A DNA stretch of 64,000 nucleotides. Source: Micropterus salmoides. Lineage: Eukaryota; Chordata; Actinopteri; Centrarchiformes; Centrarchidae. Below, one piece after another: positions 12,600 through 22,605 of the stretch (positions within the stretch are counted from its first letter, which is position 1; every line of letters starts with the position of its first letter). The notes beneath the pieces are model-generated. The model was not told the DNA's origin, did no database searches, and saw only the letters and a list, made by a program, of their open reading frames with translations. Position numbers and translations under genes: made by a program. The stretch lies in the NCBI RefSeq assembly GCF_014851395.1, contig NW_024040707.1, positions 14,110,187-14,174,186 on the forward strand, given 5' to 3'.

Positions 12600-13790
12600 A
12601 CAAGTCAAAATAAAGGTTGTTTTAATAGTTTTGTGTCCACAAGTTGCACACAAGTAAACATTAGCCTCTGCTAATAAATTATAGAGGCTAGGTAATCTTG
12701 CTGCAATCCTGTGTTGTTTTTGTAATTCATCACTGCCTCTAAAGCTGCGTGTAACCACGCTATCATTTTCTGGATGATCTGTCCTCAGGGAATATCTTAG
12801 TGGCTGATCTCTGACCTCTGCTGTAGCTGTCTGAACTGGTGCCTGACATGGACCCTCATATAACTCCTGGCTCGACTGGGTGGTCGGTACAGTACCAGCA
12901 CACCACCCTGACAGGCCAGATAGTGTGAGAATCCTGTGGTAAAACCCAGTGAGATCTAGCACCACAGAACAATTAGACTTGTCGAGTCTGAGCATTGTGG
13001 CAAGAGGTACAAAAACACAGCATGCTCTCCTGCACTGCGTAATACACTCAACATGGGCCCCATCTCTTGCCAGTGATCCCTATCCAAGACCTTGAACTGA
13101 ACTTAGAGATGTGTTGTCCTTCCCCCTTAGCTTGTTAATGTGAAAATCAATACTAAAGTGTGCACAAGCTGCAGCAAACTTTGCATGAGGAGAGAAATCT
13201 CAAGTAGAGGGTGCACAGAGGTGTTTGCTTTAAAGATACAGCTGTGGGAAAAAGAGACAAGCTAAATGTTTTCAACAGCAGCAACTACAATCAACATTTT
13301 ATTTCATATTAAATCATCAGCCATTTCACAAAGCCAGAACACCATCTAGTGAAACGGATACATCATCAGATTAAGAAAATGATGTCTTAAAGTGCATTTA
13401 CAGGATGCAGTCTGCACCAGATGAGATTTAAAATGACTTGTAACTGAGTTTAACAAGCAACATCCAACTAATCTGCCCTGACAGCTCAGAGCATCTGTCA
13501 ATCCCTCTAAAGCTTCTCACAGCCTTGCAGACAAGGTGTCCACCCATACTAACGTCAGCAATCTCAGGAGCTCTGCACCCCGGCAGTCTGTCTTCAATGT
13601 TTTATGAGAGGTCAAGGTTCAGACCTCTCACTGGGACCTGTTTATCACAGGAAGGGTTGTGTGACCAATGCAGAAGGTTAGAGGGGTTGGGTGGGGGGAG
13701 GGAAGTGGAGCTTGTTTTCAAGTGGTCACCTCCAGGAAAGCGCAAAGTCACCGTCAGTGGCCCATGGGTGAGAGCATGGTGGAGAGGACA
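12600..13790. other. Repeat-derived and ren-upstream non-coding DNA
   Basis: A 207-codon open frame on the minus strand (12,372-12,995) crosses the end of the TIR element and has no recognisable domain, so I treat it as chance. The 300 bases before the ren TATA box are less AT-rich than their surroundings and probably hold its proximal control sites; none can be named with confidence. Confidence 0.4.
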
Positions 13791-13793
13791 TGG

Positions 13794-13800
13794 TATAAAA
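13794..13800 (+). promoter_or_regulatory. ren: TATA box of ren
   Basis: TATAAAA lies 152 bases before the ren ATG, so transcription would begin near 13,825. The transcript would then carry a 5' leader of about 125 bases. A well-formed TATA box suits a gene expressed strongly in a specialised cell type. Confidence 0.7.
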
Positions 13801-13951
13801 TGAGTCAAGGGACCAGACAGCACAGAGAGAGAAAGTCTCAGCTTTCACAAATTTAGATTTAATCAACGTGGAATAAGCCAGGAAAACTCACGTTGCATTT
13901 ACAGCCTTCATCACTGGCCTGTGTTTTCCGCCCATTGTCAGAGAGCTCACC

Positions 13952-16753
13952 ATGGCACTGCTGATGAGTTACTGGATGTGTTTGGTAGCTCTATCATTGA
14001 GTGTGACCTCCAGTTGTGCCTTGAGAAGGTAAGAAACATATTTCTCTACCTGCCTGCTTTGCTAGAAGAAACCAGAATTAAAGTGTAGCAGTAAGGACTT
14101 ATTGTATACATGCCCTCACTTAAGAAAAAACTACGGCAGAGTAGTAACAGCAAACAACAAAACAAACATGGACAGGAAAACAAATGGGTTTTATTGGTTC
14201 ATTACAAAAGCTAATGTTTTCAGCATTGGCTTAACATGTGTTTTTGTTCCTTTTTCTGGCTAGGCGCTGAGAGCAAAGCAGTCTGTACTTTATTAAAGGC
14301 TCATTGTTATACTGGGATGATGACCAGGCATATGTATTGGATACATAGCAAGGAAAATATACCTCACAGACCTCTTTAGAAATATAACATCATGTCCACA
14401 GTTCCACTTTTGATTTAGTTCCTGAAGAAGAATTCTGCTGCTTGTCTGTTCTGTTTCCAGGGTCGCCCTGAAGAAGATGCCATCTATCAGACAGACATTG
14501 CGGGAGATGGATATTTCTGCAGAGCAGGTGTTGACTGAGCTGGCCCAGAAGCGCACAGATGACACCAGCAACGGGACTGTTCCCACACCTCTAACCAACT
14601 ACTTGGATGTGAGACATTTTTGTGCATTATATATTTAAAGGAACGTATCTAAAACCTCTTGTGTGTGTCTTCATGAAAGTTCTGAGTTGTGCAGGTGGTA
14701 AAATGAAATCTAGATGCACTAAGGCAGAGGCAAGTGAATTTGTTGTTTTAGTCTTGAATACAAAAACAGACTTTAGCTCTGATGGTTAAAGCAGCCCCTC
14801 ATCCAAGAGGCTTCATCAGCTCTCTTGGATGTGCGTCTCAAGTCTTTGAGAGTAAAACCAGCGGCCTTTGAATTAGTAATTTAACATATTCTTTGTGTGA
14901 GTCATACTCTCAATGTCATATTTCATACCTTCAAATACTATTAGAGGCTTACTGCAGTAGAAAACATTTTCCAAGAAATATTCAAACAACAACAAAAAGG
15001 CAAAAGATGTGTGTATATATATATATATGTATATAAGTGTATCATAAATGTGTATTCCGAATAGACCCAGTACTTTGGGGAAATCAGCATTGGTTCTCCA
15101 GCCCAGATGTTCAACGTGGTATTTGACACAGGCTCAGCCAACCTGTGGGTGCCCTCACAAAGCTGCTCACCTTTCTCCACGGCCTGTTGTAAGTATGAAT
15201 GTTCTACATAAAAGCTGGAAAATAACATTTACTTAAGGAATCTGCAGCTCAACCTCTGCTTTACCAAGCTTTTATAATGAGTTTCAGCTCATTGTTTAGC
15301 TTTCCAGCCCACAACGTAGGTTCACGCTCACTGCTCTCATAGTGTTGTTTCTGCCACAGCAGGCAGCTGTATTCAGAGGAAAGGAACAGAAGACACACAC
15401 AGTTAATAAAATGGCGGAGACCAAAAACAGAGCTAAAAGAGAGTTTGCCATATACATCAACATAAACAAAATCAGTTATTGCAGCTTCAAATGAAGTAAA
15501 CGTTATTTTCAAATAAATGAGAAGTCATAGGAAACATAGTTCTTTATAGCTTCCCAGCTACATGGTTGTTTCAGGACTCAAATGAATTTTGAACTTTTAG
15601 TTACTCACAACAGGTACGATGCCTCCAAATCCCGGACTTACGTTGAGAACGGAACCGGTTTTTCCATCCAGTACGCCTCTGGAAATGTCAGGGGATTTTT
15701 GAGCGAGGATGTGGTGGTGGTGAGTTCAAGATCAACGTCCTGCAGAAACAAACAGAGCTTCTTTTTACATAAATGCTTACATAAATGCTTTAACTTCATC
15801 TCCCAGGCTACATTTTCAAACTTTGACCTTTAGCTTGTTCTTTTCCTGCAGGTTGGTGGTATCCCTGTGGTGCAGGTGTTTGCTGAAGCAACCTCTCTGT
15901 CTGCCATGCCCTTCATCTTTGCCAAGTTTGATGGAGTCCTGGGCATGGGTTACCCCAATGTGGCCATCGACGGCATCACTCCCGTATTTGATCGCATCAT
16001 GTCTCAGCATGTCCTCAAGGAAGACGTGTTCTCTGTCTACTACAGCAGGTGGGTCAAACTGAGTCATACAGACCTCCTCTACCTACTATGTTTTACTATT
16101 TTGTATGAAATCACCTCTCCAGAAGAGAAAACATAATTTAGAATAATGAGATAATTGGAACAAAATGTATTCAGCTGTTGAAAAGCTGTTAAGAAAATAT
16201 ATATTGTGCTGTGTCAATTTTGTTTTGACTGAGACTAGGGAGGGGGGGGGGGGGGATTCTCTTGTCTGAACATCTGTTAATATCTAAATTTATTTTGTGG
16301 GAAAACAAAGAATTAATGTGGATCTGGATGAGACAAGAGGGTGTTATGAGAAAATAGATAAAGACAGTCACTCTCACACGTCTTCATATTTTTCTTCTCA
16401 ATTTATTGTGCTCAGTTATGTCCTGAAGAAACCCACAGCCCCCCCTTTCCTCTGGGAAACATCATAAGAATGAGCTGTCATAGGATTAAACTTGTGCTGA
16501 TGTAGCATTTAAACCAAATCACAGCTTCAACAGTGAGATTGAGATATGCACAGTAAAAGTCAGCTTAACGGATGATTTTATCAAAACTGTTTTCAGGGAC
16601 CCAAAACACTCCCCAGGTGGAGAGCTGGTTCTTGGTGGCACAGACCCAAACTACTACACTGGAAACTTTAATTATATGGACACCAGAGAGACAGGAAAAT
16701 GGGAAGTTACTATGAAAGGGTAAGCTCTTTACTTCATAATGTAAACAGTGTGT

Positions 16754-16784
<31 letters not shown>

Positions 16785-18789
16785 CACTCATTCAGAAACG
16801 TGTTTCATTTTCCACCTCTGCCTTCATTCTTTCAGAGTTTCTGTGGGGATGGAGATTATGTTTTGTGTAGAGGGCTGCACAGCTGTGATCGACACAGGCT
16901 CCTCTTACATCACAGGACCGGCCTCCTCTGTGTCTGCGCTGATGAAAACCATCGGAGCACAGCAGGATGAAAGTGGAGTACGTTTTTATACACGCAAGAT
17001 GGTTTCTCACAAAAAACATTTGTCTGTAAAAATTAATCACCCGTCATCTCCCATTACTTTGTGTTGTGTATCAGTACAAAGTCAACTGCGACACTGTCAA
17101 GACATTGCCCAGCGTCACTTTCCACCTGGGTGGCCAGGAGTACTCACTCACTCAGGAGGATTATATCTTATGGGTAAGCAGGATGATGAATGCTGAATCA
17201 TTTTAATATAAACATGCAGTGGTGGAAATTAGTAGTACTGTACTTAACTACAATTTTGAGGCATTACTTGACACTTTTGACACTCTCTCTCTACTCACTG
17301 CATTTCACATGGAAATATTGTTCAACATTTACAGCTGCAGTTAATTTCTTTATTTTTACAAACAAACCATATGATCGACTGATGCTTTATTTATTTAAAG
17401 GCCCTGTACACCTACACATGTGTTTTCAGTTCAGGTTGCTACATATACTGGGATTTATGTGGGCTCATTACATGTACTGATGAGAACATAAAGTTGTAAC
17501 TTGTTCTGCAACAAAACTAGGCTCACACCCTTTCTGTAATCTTGTTTTACATGATAATAATGGGTACACACAAAATATTATCTTGTCTTATATTAAATAT
17601 TACCTTGGAGGCTTTAGAATATTCTAATAACTTGGCTGTTGCTGTTATAGTGGCTTATTGTATGGTGGCCAAAACACAACAACATTTCACAAAACACAAC
17701 AAAATGTTACAAAACACAACAACATTTCAGATTACGGAAAGGGTGTGAGAACAGTTCTTGTTTGTGATTGGATAAAACCCAAGTCAATTCAGAGCTTATT
17801 CAATGTGGATACGTTAAGGTGGGTTGGTGCTAGATTCAGATCAGCTGGAGGGACGCTCTAAACTCTACTTCAAACTAATAACTCTCTGGGCATTTGTTAG
17901 AGTTAACTAGAATGGTGAGCTACACGGAGGTCCCTTAGATAGCTAACTGGCCAGTTGTTGTGGTTTTTGGCTCTACTGAAAAGCTATGCCTTTAAAAGAG
18001 AATTTCCTGCTGCTGCTTCTTCTCTGCTGTGTGTTGTTGCACATTTTCCACAAGGGTTTGTGCAGGATAGGCCCTTTGCATCTCGTTCACGAGGCGTTAG
18101 CAATACTGCTTCCCTTTTTAACACAGAGGCAATGTAGTTGCTTTGAAGTCATACCACATAGTTATGTATCCAAACATCTGTCCAGGTCCAATCAGTGCTG
18201 ATACGATGGCCCTTCTGATGTTATGTTATTGAAGAGTAGCCATCCCGTCTCCTCAGTCCTAATTCTTTCAAGAGTGCTTTCAGGGTTCCACGGGACATTA
18301 ACGTCATAATATGATGAAAGCATATTGAGAATTACATTATATGACTGTCCTTTGTTAAAATGTTCTCTTATGATTTCAATCTCCTTTTCCATCCTTTCAA
18401 ACTCAGTTTAAAATTTGTGCAAGGACACTGCTGTGAGTAGTACAAATAATAGAAACAGGAAATGACATTGAACTGTAGCCAGGGACTTGGATTCAGTCCA
18501 ATCACAAACAAGAAGATCCCACCTTTTCTATTATCTGAAATGTTTTTGTGTTGTCTGAAATGTTGTGTTTTGACCCTCAGGGCCACCGTATTATTGTGAT
18601 AAAACTGACTTTTGTTTGTGGCTCCAGCAATCACAGATCGAAGGGGAGGTCTGCACCGTCACCTTCAGGGGCTTGGATGTGCCGCCCCCTACAGGTCCCA
18701 TCTGGATTTTGGGTGCCAACTTCATTGCTCGCTACTACACAGAGTTTGACCGCCGCAATAATCGAATAGGGTTTGCTACAGCAGTGTGA
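13952..18789 (+). CDS. ren: Renin (aspartic protease), complete, 9 exons
   Basis: Renin cleaves angiotensinogen to angiotensin I in blood. Exons: 13952-14028, 14461-14608, 15065-15188, 15601-15719, 15852-16048, 16597-16719, 16836-16977, 17075-17173 and 18628-18789. All junctions are GT-AG and the phases join to 396 residues, near the human length (406). Residues 1 to about 22 form a signal peptide. The propeptide has KKMPSIRQTL (30-39) and a Lys-Arg at 56-57 placed like the human prorenin cleavage site. Catalytic motifs are DTGS at 96-99 and 282-285; the flap is in IQYASGNVRGF. NGT glycosylation sequons occur. The C-terminus YYTEFDRRNNRIGF is nearly identical to mammalian renin, and PPPTGP and the polypeptide spacing also match renin better than cathepsin D/E or pepsin. 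The second motif is DTGS where mammalian renin has DTGA. Intron 8 holds repeats. Confidence 0.95.
15255..15505. repeat. TE-derived fish repeat in ren intron 3
   Basis: The segment GAGTTTCAGCTCATTGTTTA, CAGCAGGCAGCTGTATTCAG and the right end TATTGCAGCTTCAAATGAAG resemble a common dispersed fish repeat. On the minus strand its end reads TTGAAGCTGCAATAACTGAT, similar in form to the TIR at 11,822. It carries no coding sequence. Confidence 0.4.
16748..16784. repeat. (GT)n microsatellite in ren intron 6
   Basis: GT repeats with one TA interruption, lying 50 bases before exon 7 of ren. Confidence 0.95.
17216..17480 (+). repeat. hAT-like AAGTA-rich repeat fragment in ren intron 8
   Basis: It starts with GCAGTGGTGGAAATTAGTAG and continues ACTGTACTTAACTACAATTT, the same family as 6,690-7,395 and 21,178-21,612. 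No matching right terminus is seen, so the copy is truncated. Confidence 0.5.
17664..18591. mobile_element. MITE-like element with subterminal repeats in ren intron 8
   Basis: The left end GGTGGCC followed by three copies of an AAAACACAACAACATTTCA-like unit is mirrored at the right end by two TGAAATGTTGTGTTTTG-like units and GGCCACC. Inside these, TTGTTTGTGATTGGATAAAA (left) and TCCAATCACAAACAAGAA (right) extend the inverted repeat. Both outer ends abut GTAT, which may be a short target duplication. There is no transposase; length is about 930 bases. Confidence 0.6.
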
Positions 18790-19071
18790 AAGAAAGTTAA
18801 ACATCAGCCATGCTGCGTTTTATTCTTTTTTTCTTTCTTTGCCACTCTTTCCTTTTTGTCCAGTCCTCCATTCAGTTACCTTTTATGATAACTCATGATC
18901 AAACTACATCTGTTTTTATAAAAATGGTAAAGGAGAGTGCACATTAAGCGATATCATCCTCCCATTTCTTGCAAATCCTGCTTTCATATATCTATATATG
19001 GTACCAGTTGCACTGAACACCTTCTAAACTTTTTATTTATTTATGAGAATTTACCAGCAAATGGAAGGTTT

Positions 19072-19094
19072 CTGTGTGTGTGTGTGTGTGTGTT
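19072..19094. repeat. Short (GT)n tract in ren 3' UTR
   Basis: A run of about 11 GT dinucleotides with one interruption, between the ren stop codon and the poly(A) signal. Confidence 0.85.
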
Positions 19095-19164
19095 TGTGAC
19101 TCTGCTGATTATTATCATACAGCAACAGTGGAAATCAGTATCTGAATTGTATTGACGTGACAAG

Positions 19165-19170
19165 AATAAA
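19165..19170 (+). terminator. ren: Poly(A) signal of ren
   Basis: AATAAA lies 376 bases after the ren stop codon, in an otherwise non-coding stretch. It is the first canonical signal downstream of the gene. Confidence 0.7.
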
Positions 19171-20194
19171 CTTGTTTACTGAGCTTTAAATTTGATTCGA
19201 GCCTGACATTGTTTTCCTCCAAGTCTGTCGAATGCATTTTGTGCCCATGTGAAGTCAAAGCTGAAGTTGAAAACAGATTGTTGCAGCAGATTTAATCAGC
19301 CACACCAGAGCAGTCACAGAAATATTTGTCATTGTTTGTATATGTAGTTCTATTTTTAGGTAAAAAGGTAAAACAATCGGATACACATTTGTCTCATGTG
19401 TGGCAGTCATGCGTGATGTGAAACATTTTTTCCCAATGCAGTTGCCTCTGTACAGCGGGTTTTATCTTTAATAACCAACAGTTACAGTAGGAGTGAATGC
19501 CAGATATAATGTCCCAATAATATTTTCCAAATCAAATCATTCTTTCTCCAGTTTTTTGTGCAACGCGTGATCCCTGACACTGAGGAAATAATTTTGTCAC
19601 CCAGGAAACCATGGTTTAGAGCTGAAATCCTGTTTTAGTGAGTAGCCTAAAGCTCATCATTAAAAAGCTCCATACTACATATCTCTTCAGGAGTGAACAT
19701 GCCTCTTCAGGGTGATTTTTAAGACTGACTCGACAAAGACAGTTATTTCTGCTTACTTAGCAGACAGAAGAGACACACAGATAACGAAACAATAAAAGCA
19801 CACATATTCATCAGGTGCTCTTGTCAGATCTTTTTGTCTCATTTTTCTCTGAATTGGGGAAAGACCTCTCATGCTACAATGATGGAACAGTGAGGGTGCC
19901 ATCTGCTTCCTTGTTTTCACATCCATGAATTGTCTGCTTTGAATTGTGTTGATAGGCAGTGAGGTGGGGGTTGACATCTCTGTATATAGTCAAAATAACT
20001 ATTCTGGCTGGAAACTAGCAAACAACCACTCAGACACATTCCAGAAAACAGACATTTCTTAAGAAATATAACTATTAGTAATAAATATATATGCAAATTT
20101 ATTATATGCAAATTTTACAGTCAATCAAGAAAGTGGGTGGCTGTCCTTACATCTGCTGTTGTGTACAAGGCTAATACAGTACAAATTTCATATC

Positions 20195-20557
20195 AAAGGA
20201 ATAATTTGTACATTTTAAGTTTATTCAGTTGTTTGCATTTTTGCAAAGAGTTAGATGAGAAGATTGCTACCACTCTCATATTTATCATTTTAATAGAGAC
20301 AGCAGACGGTTAGCTTGTCTCAGTCCAAAGCTAGGCCACATGTTGGGGTTTTAAGGGTGATGGTACCTTAGTTTGGACCAACCTTTAGACAGAGCCAGGC
20401 TAGCTGTTTCTTTACGCTAAACCTCCAGCTAACCGGCTGCTTGCTCCATCTTTAACGGACAGATAAAGAAAGTGGTATTACTGTAATCTTCTCATCTAAC
20501 TTTTAGCTAAAAAGCGAATCAGCCTATTTCCCAAAAAGTCAAACTATTCATTTAAAG
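20195..20557. mobile_element. MITE with ~80-base terminal inverted repeats
   Basis: The left end includes TCAAAGGAATAATTTGTACA and AGAGTTAGATGAGAAGATTG. The right end includes AATCTTCTCATCTAACTTTT and AAACTATTCATTTAAAG, and these pair as inverted repeats. The interior has CAGAGCCAGGCTAGCTGTTT and related words of a very common percomorph repeat with the TTAGATGAGAAG signature. It encodes nothing. Confidence 0.65.
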
Positions 20558-20574
20558 TTGAAATGAAGTGGTAG

Positions 20575-20735
20575 AGGTCGTGTTGTTGTCAAGACCTCCC
20601 AAACCGAGACCAAGTCAAGACCAAGACCAGAGTTTATCGAGACCGAGACAAGACCAAGACTTTTAGGGTCTGAGACCATGTCGAGACCAAGACCGAGGGA
20701 GGGCGAGACCGAGTCAAGACCAAGACCAGTTCCCC
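20575..20735. repeat. GAGACC/AAGACC-rich tandem-like repeat
   Basis: About 160 bases are built from degenerate units such as CGAGACCAAGTCAAGACC and GAGACAAGACCAAGAC, repeated at least five times. On the other strand the same DNA reads GGTCTTGGTCTTGAC. Similar blocks are widespread in teleost genomes. The apparent Gly/Leu/Ser-rich ORF through it on the minus strand is a by-product of the repeat. Confidence 0.7.
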
Positions 20736-21177
20736 ACATTACATGACACACAATAAAATAAGGAATGAGATCATAGGTACTTCTCAAATTGATCTGAAAG
20801 ATCCACATTCCAATTAAAACACCCACAACAAACACTAAGAGCTGAAATCAATTAAGCATCGCAATCGCCGAGAGGGGTGACACTCAACAACACATTTTAA
20901 TTAGAGTTACTGGTTGCATTTGAAGTAGTACATTTTACATGTTAAATAATAATGGTCCCATGGCAGAAGTGACAAAGCAGAGTATTGTGTGACCTTTGCA
21001 GTTTTAGCCATGAGCTGCAATTCTCTACTCCCATGATTTGGTTTGATTTTCGAGTGCATGTGGTGCATGGTGTCACACAAATTGTGAATTTCTGACATGC
21101 CATAAATCAAGGTACTGGGCTAAAGACACCTGCTGTATTCCTATGACTATTCTTAATGCCCTGCAATCTGAACACAC

Positions 21178-21612
21178 ATGTTCCCAAAGAAATATTTTTA
21201 ATTATGTGGTGAAATAAGTATCAGGACCTTAACTTAAAATATTACCACAGTGACATTAAATATCAAAAAGTACTCATTACAATGAATGGCGCCGTAGTGT
21301 TTTATTATTATACATATTTGATTATTAGTACTGAACTTGTAACATGTAAATAGCATTGGTTGTTGCTGTTATTCTATAGAACAATCATATTTTATACAAC
21401 AATCATATTCTATTTGTTTATCATGTGTTTTGTGTGTAAAAGGCACATTTGCAAAGTAACCAGTAACTATAGATGTAAGATAAATGAAGTGGAGTAAAAA
21501 TATTATTATTATATTTATACTGTTCCCTCTGTAGCTTAAGATGGAAACACTTGAGCAAAACACAAGTACCTCAAAATTGTACTTGATTGAAAGTACTTGC
21601 TTCCCACTAGTA
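21178..21612. repeat. hAT-like AAGTA-rich repeat fragment
   Basis: It contains TTTTATTATTATACATATTT, GATTATTAGTACTGAAC, CTCAAAATTGTACTTGATTG and AAAGTACTTGCTTCC, all words of the family seen at 6,690-7,395. The termini are eroded. Confidence 0.45.
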
Positions 21613-22605
21613 ATAAATTGTTAACCACGGAAACAGTACATTTTACAGTACGACTACAAAAAATGACTCAGATATACATGAGTTTACGGTGTTAGGTGCT
21701 GGAATGTGTTCACAATGCAAAGTTTAGGAATTCATTTCCTGTGTTAATAGATCCCAGGCCAAATGGGTTTTTTTCTCTGTTGGAGTGCGTTGATCTGTTA
21801 TGAGAAGAATTCACCCATTAAGAACAACTCATAAAGGCGTTTGAATGTGTGTGAGTCTATCTCTATGGTTAGGTCAGATCTTTCAAATAATGGTACACAC
21901 CCACCGTCCCAATAAACCCTACTTTCTTTTGAAGCAATGTGACATTTCAAAAAACAAAAAGTTCAGGATTCCTTGAACAGCATGAAACATCTGCTGCCTC
22001 CAACAGCTTCTGCAGACCCCCACAGTTATCTTCAGATCTTCTCCATGAGTTTGCATTCTCCTGAGGAAAGCATGGGTGTATAGCCCCTGATGGAAATTGT
22101 TATTTTGAAAGTTCAAGTGAGTGTTTTAAATGCAAGTTGTTTTCAAGAGATAGAGTTTCAAGAACAGATGTTACCAGCATCCTCTTTAAGTTCCCACAAG
22201 CTTTATTTGTCCAATTTTTAATTTTTAATAATTCCCTGAGCGAAGGACTCTTGATGGAGATGAAAAATACATTATCCAGTGAGTCAATCTACAACCTCAA
22301 AACCAATTTGTTATTACACATCTGCAGAGACCAGGACGCTACATCTTGTGAAACAGAGGAGAGGTGGGAGGTCTTTAAAAGGGCCGTCTGTCAGCTGAGA
22401 CAGTTAGTCTAGGTTTGAACTCAATCTGTGCAGGAGGGGCACGTCAGGCAATGCATTGAAGAACAGCGCCACATGACAAAGTGTCAGATTTACTTAACAG
22501 CAAATTCCTTTCTGTGGAGTGGAACTGAATATATGAAAAGGATCTTTTTGCTTCAATGTGTGTGACAGAGGAGTCTGGTGTTTTCCATTGTCAAACACGT
22601 ACCAG

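Noticed and set aside
12372..12995. 207-codon open frame on the minus strand
   Set aside because: It has no recognisable domain, crosses the right end of a MITE, and has stretches of hydrophobic low-complexity sequence from AT-rich DNA. No splice-consistent neighbours.
1..13790. Search for neighbours of human REN (kiss1, golt1a, etnk2)
   Set aside because: No segment resembling the kisspeptin core or the other proteins was seen on either strand.
15867..16136. Continuous ORF around ren exon 5 extending past 16,048
   Set aside because: The part after the GTGGGT donor is intron; the protein match stops exactly at YYSR.
17650..17740. Spaced repeats resembling a CRISPR array
   Set aside because: Only three imperfect AACACAACA-type units with no constant spacers, inside a MITE of a vertebrate genome.
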